Assembly (NCBI GenBank): GCA_934129885.1 | Contig: CAKOWU010000005.1 | Location: forward strand, 1-64,000 | Reading direction: 5' to 3' | Origin: an uncultured Bacilli bacterium | Lineage (GTDB): Bacteria; Bacillota_I; Bacilli_A; RF39; UBA660 | DNA: 64,000 nucleotides | Notes under the pieces: model-generated | Told to the model about the DNA's origin: nothing | Seen by the model: the letters and a program-made list of their open reading frames with translations, nothing else | Databases searched by the model: none | In this document: positions 7,601 to 16,284 of the stretch, one piece after another | Layout of the letters: each line of letters starts with the position of its first letter | Numbering within the stretch: the stretch's first letter is position 1 | Made by a program: the position numbers and the translations under genes

Positions 7601-8320
7601 CTACTCTTTTATAATAGAATTCAAAGCCAGTTCAATCATTTTAATAAACCCATGTTCTCTCTCTTCAGCGGTAGCCACTTTATCACTACCAACAACATCA
7701 GAAACAGTAAGCAAACAAGCCGTGTTGCAGCCAAACTTTTGACCAGTCGCAAATAAGGCATACGATTCCATCTCCGACGCAATAGGGTCACATTTTTCTT
7801 TTATATTAGTATAATATTCTTTAAAATTATTTAAATAAGCATCAAAAACTTCTCCAGAAACAACATTCCCCTCATATAATTTAATATTGCTTTTTAAAGC
7901 TGTCTCTTTAATATTATCATTCAGTTCTTTTGCTGGATACATAATATGTTCCTTATATCCAAACGCTTCATAAGCAAAAGGAGAACTAGAATAAGAACTA
8001 GTTGCTAAAACAATATCAAATAAATCAAGTTCTCTTTTATAGCAACCGCAAGAGCCTACTCTAATAATATTTTTAACATGATATTCATGAGCGAGTTCAT
8101 ATGCATAAATTCCCATACTAGGAATCCCCATACCAGAAGCTATAACCGTAACCAAAACACCTTTATAATAGCCAGTATATGCCACATTACCTCTAATTGT
8201 ACTTATAATCTCGGTCTCATCAAAATATGTATTTACAATAAATTTAGCCCTCAAAGGATCACCAGTAATTATTACTCTAGGAGCAATTTCGCCTTCTTTT
8301 GCGTCAATATGTAATGACAT
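7601..8320 (-). CDS. deoD: Purine-nucleoside phosphorylase, DeoD type
   Basis: The protein is 239 residues from the ATG at 8320 (SLHIDAKEGEIAPRVIITGDPLRAKFI); an extension of three codons upstream is possible but breaks the family alignment. It cleaves purine (deoxy)nucleosides with phosphate to base and ribose-1-phosphate, a salvage step. Visible motifs are the phosphate-binding GDPLRAK, IASGMGIPSMGIYAYEL, IRVGSCGCYK, the ribose-binding SEMESYALF and the catalytic aspartate in LTVSDVVGSD. Length is normal for hexameric DeoD. It is preceded by an extended -10 promoter and heads the run toward the nuclease gene, 9 bp away. Confidence 0.95.
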   Translation of the reverse strand: MSLHIDAKEGEIAPRVIITGDPLRAKFIVNTYFDETEIISTIRGNVAYTGYYKGVLVTVIASGMGIPSMGIYAYELAHEYHVKNIIRVGSCGCYKRELDLFDIVLATSSYSSSPFAYEAFGYKEHIMYPAKELNDNIKETALKSNIKLYEGNVVSGEVFDAYLNNFKEYYTNIKEKCDPIASEMESYALFATGQKFGCNTACLLTVSDVVGSDKVATAEEREHGFIKMIELALNSIIKE

Positions 8321-8345
8321 TACCACCACTACCTTTCTACAATAG

Positions 8346-8351
8346 ATTATA
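8346..8351 (-). promoter_or_regulatory. Extended -10 promoter of deoD
   Basis: The minus strand reads TGCTATAAT, a perfect -10 with the TGn extension, about 20 nt upstream of the ribosome site. The region where -35 should be is a T-tract, so recognition would rest on the extended -10. Confidence 0.55.
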
Positions 8352-8415
8352 GCATAAAAACGCCTTTAAAAAAAAGAATTTTTATCGTAAAGGTTGTAAA
8401 ATGGTTTCAGATATA

Positions 8416-8443
8416 CAAAAACTAACATCATATAAACGTTAGT
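8416..8443 (-). terminator. Terminator after the histidine kinase gene
   Basis: ACTAAC and GTTAGT (minus strand) pair with an 11-nt loop and are followed by TTTTTG. It lies 37 bp past the kinase stop codon. Confidence 0.6.
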
Positions 8444-8479
8444 CATTATTTCTTTAACCTTATGCATAAATTTATTTTA

Positions 8480-9703
8480 TTATTCATAAATCGGAAGTTC
8501 TACGCAAACAATAGTGTACTCCCCTTCTACTGATTCATAATTAATACTTCCCTCGTGTCCTCTAATAATTTCATCACATAAACTTGTGCCAAGCCCAGTA
8601 CCTTTTTCCTTTGTTGTAAAAAAAGGCTCTTTTATTTTCTCAAGATTTTCTTTTGATATTCCTATGCCATTATCCTTAAAATAAATATAATATTTGCCAT
8701 TCTTTTCTTTAGTCCATAACTCAATACAAGGTTTATCCTTAAGTGCCTCAATACTATTTTTAACAATATTAACAAATACTTGTTTTAGTCTACTAAAGTC
8801 CCCATTAATATAAATCTCTTCATCTAATAAATTAATTTTAGTGACTATTCTTTTTTCAATAAAATATAAATTAAATTCATTCATTAGTTCTTCAAGTAAG
8901 AGATTAATATCCATAATATCTTTATTAAATTTAATTCTATTCATAGAAAGATAATCTTCAAGCAAGTTAAGTGTCTTATCAATTTCCTCTTTCATAATTG
9001 GAATATACTTTTTAGCATGTTCACTATTAGAAACATCAAACATATCAAGATACCCTTTGCAAACAGCAATAGGATTTTTAATTTCATGAGTAATTTTAAA
9101 TAAAGCCGTTCTAATTTCTTTATCATGCAGCGTTTCTTTAAGAGACATGTTAAGTTTCAAAGCATCCTCGGCTTTCATAATTAAATAGTAAATAATTATA
9201 GCCATAACATAAAATATCACACAAAGTGCAAAGACATTAAATATATAGTCTTTATGCAAAATATAAGTAAATGTTCCTACAAACAAAAACTTTATAATTG
9301 TAAAAATAGAAATAAATAAATAAAAATCCTTAATCTTTTTACTATTCATAACTTTATAAATAATATAATACAAAGCATATTCTAAAAGTATAAAAACAAA
9401 AAACTTATCATAAAACCCATAATAATATAAAATCATAATTAGAGAAGAAATAAGTATTAAAGTATCATTTTTTTTATAATAAGAAATAATCAAAGGAATA
9501 TTTACAAGCAACATAGGTATCGCATCGTATACTCTTGTATTAAACTTTATAATTATATAAAGAGAAGAAAAGATTGTTACAACAAGTGCTAGATTATCTT
9601 CTCTATTATCAGAAATATTTCTATAAGCAATAAAAAACAAATAAATAGAAAAAACTAAAAAAACATGTGCCATATCCAAAAATATATTATCAACTATTTC
9701 CAT
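8480..9703 (-). CDS. Orphan sensor histidine kinase resembling sporulation kinases
   Basis: From the ATG at 9703 the protein is 407 residues. The first half has six or seven transmembrane helices with almost no loops (about 8-180). The H-box is FKITHEIKNPIAVCKGYLDM with the phosphorylated histidine near residue 206; the N-box is NIVKNSIEAL, followed by FKDNGIGIS and TKEKGTGLGTSLCDEIIRGHEG. This arrangement, HEIKNP with a polytopic sensor and no linked response regulator, is typical of KinB-like sporulation kinases that feed Spo0F/Spo0A. The sporulation role is inference, supported by the ger operon elsewhere in the window. It is monocistronic with a terminator downstream. Confidence 0.85.
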   Translation of the reverse strand: MEIVDNIFLDMAHVFLVFSIYLFFIAYRNISDNREDNLALVVTIFSSLYIIIKFNTRVYDAIPMLLVNIPLIISYYKKNDTLILISSLIMILYYYGFYDKFFVFILLEYALYYIIYKVMNSKKIKDFYLFISIFTIIKFLFVGTFTYILHKDYIFNVFALCVIFYVMAIIIYYLIMKAEDALKLNMSLKETLHDKEIRTALFKITHEIKNPIAVCKGYLDMFDVSNSEHAKKYIPIMKEEIDKTLNLLEDYLSMNRIKFNKDIMDINLLLEELMNEFNLYFIEKRIVTKINLLDEEIYINGDFSRLKQVFVNIVKNSIEALKDKPCIELWTKEKNGKYYIYFKDNGIGISKENLEKIKEPFFTTKEKGTGLGTSLCDEIIRGHEGSINYESVEGEYTIVCVELPIYE

Positions 9704-9771
9704 TACAATCACCAAAAAAATTATACTAATTATGTTTGTCGAATTATGTCGAATATTGTAAAAAAGCTAAC

Positions 9772-9795
9772 AAAAAAAGTAGAATTTTCTACTTT
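9772..9795 (-). terminator. Terminator of the EIIB-like gene
   Basis: AAAGTAGA and TCTACTTT form a perfect 8-bp stem with a 4-nt loop, followed on the minus strand by TTTTG. The stop codon of the gene at 9789 lies in the stem. Confidence 0.75.
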
Positions 9796-10100
9796 AATGC
9801 ATCAATATGTTTTTTTAATGTTTTCGCATCATTACCTAAAATTATTTTAAGTTGGTTATCAATCTCCACAATACCTTGAGCTCCCATCTTTTGAATCGCT
9901 TCTTTATTTACCAAATCGATATTATGTAAGTTTACCACAAACCTAGAATTATTCACACTATAATTAATGATATTGGCTTTTCCGCCAAGATATTCTACGA
10001 GTTTATTAGCATCTAACTTAAAATCTTTTCTTTTAGTTCTTATGATCGCAAATGCAATTACGAAAAGTATTAATAATAAAATCAAGTATTCTATCAACAT
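9789..10100 (-). CDS. Membrane-anchored EIIB-like domain lacking the phosphocysteine
   Basis: The protein is 103 residues: one N-terminal transmembrane helix (about 4-22), a basic stop-transfer segment (RTKRKDFK) and a domain that follows the glucose-type PTS EIIB fold (LVEYLGGKANIINYSVNNSRFVVNL, then KMGAQGIVEIDNQLKIILG). In true EIIB the loop reads xxCxTRLRxx with the phosphorylated cysteine; here it is SVNNSRF with no cysteine anywhere in the protein. Phosphotransfer is therefore impossible, and a structural or sensory role is more likely. The fold assignment is by pattern only. It has its own terminator and is divergent from the rodA/ftsW-family gene, about 110 bp away. Confidence 0.7.
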   Translation of the reverse strand: MLIEYLILLLILFVIAFAIIRTKRKDFKLDANKLVEYLGGKANIINYSVNNSRFVVNLHNIDLVNKEAIQKMGAQGIVEIDNQLKIILGNDAKTLKKHIDALK

Positions 10101-10165
10101 TTACATCACCCTACAACTCATTATACTATAAATCATAAAAAAATAAAACTTTTTTATTCAGTTAA

Positions 10166-10194
10166 TTGTATATTTATGAAAGTTAGTGTATTAT
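10166..10194 (+). promoter_or_regulatory. Promoter of the rodA/ftsW-family gene
   Basis: TTGTAT (10166-10171), a 17-bp spacer and TATTAT (10189-10194), about 18 bp upstream of the start codon, giving a very short leader that still includes GGTGAT. Confidence 0.6.
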
Positions 10195-10212
10195 ATTGAA
10201 TGGTGATAAACT

Positions 10213-11343
10213 ATGAAAAATATATCAAAGTATAAATTAGATAAGTCGATAGTTATTCCTATCTTGTTATTTGCATTAATAAGTGTCTTTACCCTATTAG
10301 GAGCCGATAGTATACTTCCAAGCACTATGAATAACCTCGTTAGCAAGCAAATAATATGGTATGCTATTGGAATGTTTTTAGCGTATATAATAATGACAAT
10401 TGGTAACAATTTTATATATCAAATAGTTTGGATTTTATATGGCATCGGAGTTCTTTCGTTAGCGGGATTATTCTTCTTTGGCGTCAACATAAATGATGCA
10501 ACATGTTGGTACCAAATAAATAAATCAATTACCATTCAGCCATCAGAATTTATGAAAATAATACTAATTATAACAAACGCTACCTTAATCTCTAAATTCA
10601 ATGAAGATTTTCCAAATCCCACAATAAGAGAAGAATTCTATTTTTTAATAAAAATATTCCTAGTTGTATCAGTACCAAGCATTTTAACATTCCTAGAGCC
10701 AGATACTGGTGTAGTTCTAATATACCTTCTAATAACTTTAATAATGTTATTTGTATCCGGTATACGTTATAGATGGTTCATGATTTTATTTGGAATACTA
10801 GGAGTTCTAATTGCTTTAGTACTTGGTATATATTTCATTAGTGATGATTTATTTATCAAAATATTTGGTACAAGTTTCTTTTTAAGAGTAGATAGATTAC
10901 TAGACTGGTCAAACCAAAGTGGATTCCAATTAGAAAATAGCCTCAGTGCGATTGGTTCCGCAGGACTATGGGGACATGGTTGGAATGTAAACCCAATATA
11001 CTTTCCAGAAGCCCAAACTGATTTTATATTTGCCGTATACGCTAGCCACTTTGGGTTTATTGGAGCCGTATTAGTATTACTATTAATTGCCTACTTTGAT
11101 ATAAGATTAATACTACTTGCAATTAAAACCGATAAATTAATAAATAAATATGTTATCGCAGGTATTACAGGAATGCTAATCTACCAACAAGTACAAAACA
11201 TCGGAATGACATTTGGTCTTTTACCAATAACCGGAATAACATTACCATTCATTAGTTATGGTGGCTCAAGTCTTTTAAGTTACATGTTAGCACTTGGCTT
11301 AATATTAAATATTTCAAATAGTAATATGAGATATACAAACTAG
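10213..11343 (+). CDS. SEDS-family peptidoglycan polymerase (RodA/FtsW/SpoVE)
   Basis: A 376-residue protein with about ten transmembrane helices. SEDS proteins polymerise lipid II glycan strands with a class B PBP partner. Family landmarks are WYQINKSITIQPSEFMKI, FLEPDTGVVLIYL with the catalytic-loop aspartate, the long periplasmic loop GLWGHGWNVNPIYFPEAQTDFIFAVYASHFGFIG (given here in pieces in the family: PEAQTDFIF and GFIG), and the C-terminal LPITGITLPFISYGGSSLLSY. The PEAQTDFIF form leans toward RodA/SpoVE-like members. No PBP gene is adjacent. The gene is monocistronic: a promoter lies directly upstream and a terminator overlaps its stop codon. Confidence 0.92.
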   Translation: MKNISKYKLDKSIVIPILLFALISVFTLLGADSILPSTMNNLVSKQIIWYAIGMFLAYIIMTIGNNFIYQIVWILYGIGVLSLAGLFFFGVNINDATCWYQINKSITIQPSEFMKIILIITNATLISKFNEDFPNPTIREEFYFLIKIFLVVSVPSILTFLEPDTGVVLIYLLITLIMLFVSGIRYRWFMILFGILGVLIALVLGIYFISDDLFIKIFGTSFFLRVDRLLDWSNQSGFQLENSLSAIGSAGLWGHGWNVNPIYFPEAQTDFIFAVYASHFGFIGAVLVLLLIAYFDIRLILLAIKTDKLINKYVIAGITGMLIYQQVQNIGMTFGLLPITGITLPFISYGGSSLLSYMLALGLILNISNSNMRYTN

Positions 11344-11358
11344 TATATCTCATTTTTT
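11328..11358 (+). terminator. Terminator overlapping the stop of the rodA/ftsW gene
   Basis: GAGATATAC (11328-11336) and GTATATCTC (11343-11351) form a perfect 9-bp stem with a 6-nt loop, followed by ATTTTTT. The TAG stop codon is in the loop and second arm. Confidence 0.8.
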
Positions 11359-11403
11359 CATCAAATTATATAGAATCCCACATAACTAAAATTCTACATA
11401 TAT

Positions 11404-11429
11404 CAAAAAAAGAAGCCTATTCAGCTTCT
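11404..11429 (-). terminator. Terminator of rpmF
   Basis: AGAAGC and GCTTCT pair around the rpmF stop codon, and the minus strand continues with TTTTTTTGA. Confidence 0.7.
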
Positions 11430-11602
11430 TCAGTACTAATAATATCCTTACCTTTATATGAACCACAACTTGGACATACTCTGTGTGGTTTTACTGCTTC
11501 ACCACATTTAGGACAACTAGTAACAGTCTTTTCACTTATTTTATAATGTGTACGACGTTTTCTGCCTCTAGTTTTACTAACTTTTCTTGCAGGTACTGCC
11601 AT
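11417..11602 (-). CDS. rpmF: 50S ribosomal protein L32
   Basis: The protein is 61 residues and starts MAVPARKVSKTRGRKRRTH, the L32 N-terminus. It keeps the zinc-binding form with two CxxC pairs (CPKCGEAVKPHRVCPSCG) and the following YKGKDII. The start is 12 bp after GGAGG. It follows yceD by about 45 bp on the same strand, the widely conserved yceD-rpmF pair. Confidence 0.97.
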   Translation of the reverse strand: MAVPARKVSKTRGRKRRTHYKISEKTVTSCPKCGEAVKPHRVCPSCGSYKGKDIISTEEAE

Positions 11603-11647
11603 ATTCTCGCCTCCTATAACAAATCTTTAATTTAGCTAAATTAGGAT

Positions 11648-12088
11648 TTATTCATCCTCATCTTTTAGAAGTTCCCATCCTTGTCCACTAGTAACAATAT
11701 CATCTATATCCTCACTAACAACTTTGAGGGGAATTTCCATTAATATATTCTCCCATATTATTGGCAAAATATCAATAGTTTTTTGATTATTTTTGAATTT
11801 TTCGCCCATTTCTTCATAAATTTCCGCTATAGAGCCACTTATTTTTATATCAAACTTATAATCTACGGGTTTTAAACTAACACTACAAGGAAGTACCATT
11901 ACACCTTTTGTCTCAGCATCTATCACATACTCTCCTAAACTATCTTTAGTTATAAAACCACTTACCTTAACATTATCAAGTTTTAAAATCCCACTGCCTT
12001 TTAATTCTTCCGCACTAAATGAATATACCTCATCTATCTCTATATAATCATCAAGTAAAGATGCTAACCTAGTAATATCTATAATCAT
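11648..12088 (-). CDS. yceD: YceD/DUF177 family protein
   Basis: A 146-residue acidic protein of the DUF177 family (YceD in E. coli, YlbN in Bacillus). It has the typical N-terminal strand MIIDITRL, a central GVMVLPCSVSLKPVDYKFDIKI segment with one of the family cysteines, and the C-terminal LPIIWENILMEIPLKVVSED. In Bacteria it is almost always upstream of rpmF, as here, and is linked to 23S rRNA metabolism or L32 supply. It is divergent from tmcAL, with 83 bp between the starts. Confidence 0.9.
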   Translation of the reverse strand: MIIDITRLASLLDDYIEIDEVYSFSAEELKGSGILKLDNVKVSGFITKDSLGEYVIDAETKGVMVLPCSVSLKPVDYKFDIKISGSIAEIYEEMGEKFKNNQKTIDILPIIWENILMEIPLKVVSEDIDDIVTSGQGWELLKDEDE

Positions 12089-12147
12089 ATAAACACCCGC
12101 TTTCCTTACAATTATATATTAAATTAAAACATAAATCAAATATCTGT

Positions 12148-12155
12148 GATATAAT
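12148..12155 (+). promoter_or_regulatory. Extended -10 promoter of tmcAL
   Basis: TGATATAAT, a perfect -10 with TGn extension, lies 17 bp before the start codon. No -35 is obvious. Confidence 0.5.
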
Positions 12156-12171
12156 TAAAAAAGGTGATTAA

Positions 12172-13311
12172 ATGAATACAACTGCAATCATATGCGAATA
12201 TAACCCATTTCATAATGGACACATATATCATATAAATAAAATAAAAGAAATGTTTAAAGAAGACACAATAATTTTAATCATGAGTGGCAACTACACTCAA
12301 AGAGGAGAAGTAAGTCTTATAGATAAATGGCAAAAAACCGATATAGCCCTAAACTACGTTGATCTCGTAATAGAACTACCCTTCGTATTCAGCGTCCAGT
12401 CAGCCGATACTTTCGCTAAAGGTGCCATTCAAATAATAAACAGTCTTGGAATAAAAAAAATAGTATTTGGTACCGAAAATCTAGATGCCACAAAATTAAA
12501 AACCATTGCCAAGACCCAGAAAACAGAAGAATTTAATAAATTAGTAAAAAAATATCTTGATTTAGGTAACAACTACCCCACCAGCCTTTCTAAAGCCTCA
12601 TATAAACTTACAAAAATAAAAATAGAAGCCTCTAACGACCTTCTTGGACTAAGTTATATAAAAGCAATTGACGATAAAGATATAAAACCCATAACCATTC
12701 AAAGAACCAATAATTTCAAAGATAAAAACCTATCTAATACAAACATCACTTCCGCCACCAGTATCCGCGAAACTCTAAAAACAAGCAAAAAAAAGATAGA
12801 TAAATATATTCCAGCCATTACCAAAGAAAAATTAAATGGACATCTTCACTTTAACTATCAATACTATGACTTTTTAAAAACTAAAATAATTAGCGAAATA
12901 GATCATTTAAATATATATTTAAATGTAGATGAAGGCATCGAAGGACGTATAAAAAAATATATCTACTCTTCTAACACTTTAGAAGAACTTATAGAAAATC
13001 TAAAAACCAAAAGATACACCTATAATAAAATAAGCAGAATGCTGACATATATAATGTGTGGTTTCACCAAAGAAGATGCTAAAAAATATAAAAATATAGA
13101 ATATATAAGAGTGCTTGGTTTTAATAAAAAAGGGCAAAAATTCTTAAAAGAAGCAAAAAAAATATCAAGTATTCCCATAATATCAAAATATGAAAACAAA
13201 TACAAAATGTTAGAACTAGAACTAAAAACAAGTTATATATATTATTCAAATGAAAAAGATAAAGTAAATTTAACTAGCCTAGAATACAAACATAAGCCAG
13301 TAATTAAATAA
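12172..13311 (+). CDS. tmcAL: tRNA(Met) cytidine acetate ligase
   Basis: A 379-residue nucleotidyltransferase-fold enzyme that makes N4-acetylcytidine at the wobble position of elongator tRNA-Met from acetate and ATP (formerly YlbM). The ATP-binding motif is GIVCEYNPFHNGH-like: here IICEYNPFHNGHIYHI at residues 6-21. MSGNYTQRGEVSLIDKWQKTDIAL, LVIELPFVFSVQSADTFAKGAI and FGTEN are also family signatures. The start follows GGTGATTAA. It converges with mutM, whose stop codon is only 2 bp away, so the two genes have no room for a terminator between them. Confidence 0.95.
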   Translation: MNTTAIICEYNPFHNGHIYHINKIKEMFKEDTIILIMSGNYTQRGEVSLIDKWQKTDIALNYVDLVIELPFVFSVQSADTFAKGAIQIINSLGIKKIVFGTENLDATKLKTIAKTQKTEEFNKLVKKYLDLGNNYPTSLSKASYKLTKIKIEASNDLLGLSYIKAIDDKDIKPITIQRTNNFKDKNLSNTNITSATSIRETLKTSKKKIDKYIPAITKEKLNGHLHFNYQYYDFLKTKIISEIDHLNIYLNVDEGIEGRIKKYIYSSNTLEELIENLKTKRYTYNKISRMLTYIMCGFTKEDAKKYKNIEYIRVLGFNKKGQKFLKEAKKISSIPIISKYENKYKMLELELKTSYIYYSNEKDKVNLTSLEYKHKPVIK

Positions 13312-13313
13312 CT

Positions 13314-14126
13314 TTATCTTTTTTGACATACAGGACAATAATAACTACCACGTCCTCCGATAGTTTCTTTAACAATTTCGCCTTTACATACAGAACATAT
13401 CTTTTTAGTATGAACTAAAAGTTCTGTTTGAAAAAGTCCATGAACTCCCTCCGCAGAAGTATAACTTTTAACCGTAGTACCACCTTTTAAAATGGCTCTT
13501 TCAAATATCTCTTTAGTATATTTAATAATATCATTATAATTTTTATCAGATAAATCTGTCGCTAAAACATAAGGATTTATCCTACACAAAAATAAAATTT
13601 CATCAGCGTATATATTTCCTATTCCCACAATAATACTTTGGTCTAAAAGTTCAGTCTTTATAGGTTTCTTCTTAAACTTACTCTTTAAATACAAACTATT
13701 AAGATTATCGTCAAATGGCTCTAGACCAAGTTCTGAAAGTGGTTTTACATTATAAACATCTTCTTTTTTTATAAGATACATCTTACCAAACTTCCTCGTA
13801 TCATGATACCTAAGTTCAGTACCGTCATCAAACAAAAACACAACATGCTCATGTTTAAGAGGTTCATCGCCTTTTTTTCTAATAAAATACTTACCTTCCA
13901 TTCTAAGATGAGATAATAAAAAATAATTATCAAGCTCAAACATCAAAAACTTACCTCTTCTTAAAATATCATTTATTCGTTCATTTTTTATCCATTCCTT
14001 AAACTCTTCAGGAGATGGAAAAGCAATAATATTATTCCAGTATACACTAACGTCTATAATCCTTTTATTTAATACCTGTTTTAAAAGAGTCCTGCGAACA
14101 GTCTCTACCTCTGGTAACTCTGGCAT
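13314..14126 (-). CDS. mutM: Formamidopyrimidine-DNA glycosylase
   Basis: A 270-residue base-excision repair enzyme that removes 8-oxoguanine and formamidopyrimidines and nicks the abasic site. The catalytic N-terminus is MPELPEVETVRR with Pro after the initiator, Glu2 and Glu5 intact. The conserved lysine is in LRRGKFLMFEL, the H2TH region reads LLDQSIIVGIGNIYADEILF, and the C-terminal zinc finger is CSVCKGEIVKETIGGRGSYYCPVCQ. Full length for the family. A 69-residue membrane protein gene lies 16 bp upstream and is probably co-transcribed. Confidence 0.97.
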   Translation of the reverse strand: MPELPEVETVRRTLLKQVLNKRIIDVSVYWNNIIAFPSPEEFKEWIKNERINDILRRGKFLMFELDNYFLLSHLRMEGKYFIRKKGDEPLKHEHVVFLFDDGTELRYHDTRKFGKMYLIKKEDVYNVKPLSELGLEPFDDNLNSLYLKSKFKKKPIKTELLDQSIIVGIGNIYADEILFLCRINPYVLATDLSDKNYNDIIKYTKEIFERAILKGGTTVKSYTSAEGVHGLFQTELLVHTKKICSVCKGEIVKETIGGRGSYYCPVCQKR

Positions 14127-14141
14127 AACCTCATCCCCTAA

Positions 14142-14351
14142 CTACTTCCTTAAATCAATAACTATCTTATCAGTGTCTTCATATGACCTTTTTTCTTTAT
14201 AAAATAATGGTTTAATCTTTCTGTAAAGTAAATATGCAATATAAATAACTAATAATATAATTCCAACATAAAAGAATAATATAAATGCTACTACAACTAC
14301 AATAATAGATAAAATATATATAAGTATTTTTTTAATTAAATCTGTATTCAT
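14142..14351 (-). CDS. Small membrane protein
   Basis: The ATG at 14351 follows GGTGAAG and yields 69 residues; an upstream in-frame extension to 14390 would cross the promoter and lacks a ribosome site. The product is one long or two short hydrophobic helices (about 6-43) followed by a basic, cytosolic-looking tail (YRKIKPLFYKEKRSYEDTDK). No family recognised. TATAAT with a TGT extension at 14371-14376 is a likely promoter. It lies immediately before mutM in the same direction. Confidence 0.65.
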   Translation of the reverse strand: MNTDLIKKILIYILSIIVVVVAFILFFYVGIILLVIYIAYLLYRKIKPLFYKEKRSYEDTDKIVIDLRK

Positions 14352-14379
14352 ATTTTCTTCACCCAAAAGAATTATAACA

Positions 14380-14403
14380 CAAAAACGCATCTTATTGATA
14401 CGT
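14380..14403 (-). terminator. Terminator of the MFS-CBS gene
   Basis: ACGTATC and GATGCGT (minus strand, one G-U pair) form a 7-bp stem with a 5-nt loop followed by TTTTG, directly after the MFS stop codon. Confidence 0.7.
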
Positions 14404-14405
14404 CT

Positions 14406-16262
14406 TTATTTATTTACACTTAAATATTTATCAATAGCATATTTAGTGATATTACTCCTATTTATAACACCAACCATTTTACCGCAGTCCATAACTGGAA
14501 CTTTTTTCAAATGATTACTTATCATAATATTACAAACTTCGTCAATATCTGTATTAACATCAATAGTAATAATTTTCTTTTTCATAACATCCTTTACCTT
14601 AGAAGTCATAAGTGCATTTAACTTATCATCAAAATTACCATTTTCAGCCTGTACCACTAGAAAATACGGATTATTAAATAACGGATGTGCTTTGGATAAG
14701 TATCTCATAACATCACCATCACTAATAAACCCTACAAGAGCACCATTTTTGTTTAAAACAGGCATACCACTAACACTATTAGATAATAAACTTTTCATAA
14801 CATCAAGTAAAGTGTCAGTATCTTTTACCGTATAAACATCTTTTTTCATAATAAAACAAAGAATATTATCAGTTGCTACTTTAGTATTATTTTCAATTTT
14901 TTTAATAAATAATGCATTAATAAAACCTAAAACAGCAAGCACTCCCGCAACACACATAGTAATTAAAAATGCGAATGAAATAGCATCATCATAAGAAGCT
15001 CCACTACTCATTTTAATACTGGTTACTAGAGAATAAACACCAGTAAATACTGAAGAACCTATACATCCCGCAACCTGAAAACCAGTACTTATCATTGTAA
15101 CACCATGTGAATTTTGCTCTCTATCTAAACTAGATAAAGCAAAACTTTGTGCTGGTCCAATAATAAGCGCAGAGCCACATATAATAGGAACATATAAAAG
15201 TCCAAGTAAAAATAATGAATTAACGTTCCTAGTAAGTCCTATTAAACAAACAAATATAAAGATTAAAGAAAATCCTATCGGTAACATCTTTTTAGCACCA
15301 TATTTATCGTATATTTTACCAGATATAGGTGACACAATGCATGAGCATACTATCGCCGGAAACAAAGTAAGCGACGCTACGAAAGCCGGCACTCCCATCA
15401 CACTTTGCATATACAAAGGCATTATAATATTCATTGCAAATACCGTCATAATCGCCACCATATTAGAAATAATACCTACCCTAAAGGCTGGAATTGTTAA
15501 TGGCTTTAAAGTTATAATTGGGTTATCTATTTTGCCTGCTCTTCTAACAAATAAAACCAAAGATATAATTCCAATTAAAATAGAAGTAATCGCTACTAAA
15601 ACATTATTACCAAACAAACTAGATACACCATATAAAATACCAATCAAAGATAAACTAATATATGTAGTAGATAAAATATCTAACTTTTCGTCACTAGATT
15701 TTGGCATTTTACCTAATATAATAAAACCTAAAATAAATAAAATAACTGTAAGCACTGTAAAGATATAAAATAAATATTGCCAGTTTCCAATAGAAAGTAT
15801 TAAACCAGCACTTATAATACTAAGTGAAGGTCCAAGTGTAGTCGCTGCACCCATTATACCCATGTATGTTCCAATTTTTTCTTTTGGAACTACACTAATA
15901 GTTAGATTCATACTAATAGGCACTAAACACCCTGTACCAATAGCTTGAATAATTCTACCTATAAGTAAAGTTGTAAAATTAGGAGCTACCGCACCCATCA
16001 CACTACCGATAATCATAATCAAAACAGTAAATAAAAATAATGGTTTAGTAGATACCTTCCTAAATAAAAATGATGAAATTGGTACCATAATCGCCGCACC
16101 AAGCATATATGCTGTAGTAAGCCACTGTACCGTAGATACGTTTACATTAAAATCTTCCATAGTAGGTGTAAACGCAATGTTCAAAAACGTTTCATTAAAT
16201 GTTGCCAAAAAGGCCGCAAATGCTGAAACAACCAAAACCAAACTAGGCTTCTTCTCTTTCAT
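14406..16262 (-). CDS. MFS drug-efflux-type transporter fused to a C-terminal CBS pair
   Basis: The protein is 618 residues. The first ~450 form a DHA2-type (14-helix) major facilitator: helix 1 with FLATFNETFLNIAFTPTM, LTTAYMLGAAIMVPI, motif A-like LFRKVSTKPLF, and motif C-like MGAATTLGPSLSIISAG. The last ~160 residues are two CBS motifs (CFIMKKDVYTVKDTDTLLDVM...GMPVLNKNGALVGFISDGDVMRY and VKDVMKKKIITIDVNTDIDEV...KKVPVMDCGKMVGVINRSNI). CBS pairs bind adenine nucleotides or second messengers and gate other transporters such as MgtE and OpuA. Fusion to a DHA2 exporter is uncommon to my knowledge. It is monocistronic, with an attenuator-like leader upstream and a terminator downstream. Confidence 0.88.
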   Translation of the reverse strand: MKEKKPSLVLVVSAFAAFLATFNETFLNIAFTPTMEDFNVNVSTVQWLTTAYMLGAAIMVPISSFLFRKVSTKPLFLFTVLIMIIGSVMGAVAPNFTTLLIGRIIQAIGTGCLVPISMNLTISVVPKEKIGTYMGIMGAATTLGPSLSIISAGLILSIGNWQYLFYIFTVLTVILFILGFIILGKMPKSSDEKLDILSTTYISLSLIGILYGVSSLFGNNVLVAITSILIGIISLVLFVRRAGKIDNPIITLKPLTIPAFRVGIISNMVAIMTVFAMNIIMPLYMQSVMGVPAFVASLTLFPAIVCSCIVSPISGKIYDKYGAKKMLPIGFSLIFIFVCLIGLTRNVNSLFLLGLLYVPIICGSALIIGPAQSFALSSLDREQNSHGVTMISTGFQVAGCIGSSVFTGVYSLVTSIKMSSGASYDDAISFAFLITMCVAGVLAVLGFINALFIKKIENNTKVATDNILCFIMKKDVYTVKDTDTLLDVMKSLLSNSVSGMPVLNKNGALVGFISDGDVMRYLSKAHPLFNNPYFLVVQAENGNFDDKLNALMTSKVKDVMKKKIITIDVNTDIDEVCNIMISNHLKKVPVMDCGKMVGVINRSNITKYAIDKYLSVNK

Positions 16263-16284
16263 AATCTATTCCTCCTTCTCATTT

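Noticed and set aside
7601..8329. Upstream start for deoD at 8329
   Set aside because: It would add MVV before the conserved MSLHIDAKEG start seen in the family; the ATG at 8320 is preferred, although the ribosome site does not decide strongly.
15337..15768. Long + strand frame opposite the MFS gene
   Set aside because: It lies wholly antisense to a clear membrane transporter, has no ribosome site, and is a by-product of codon usage.
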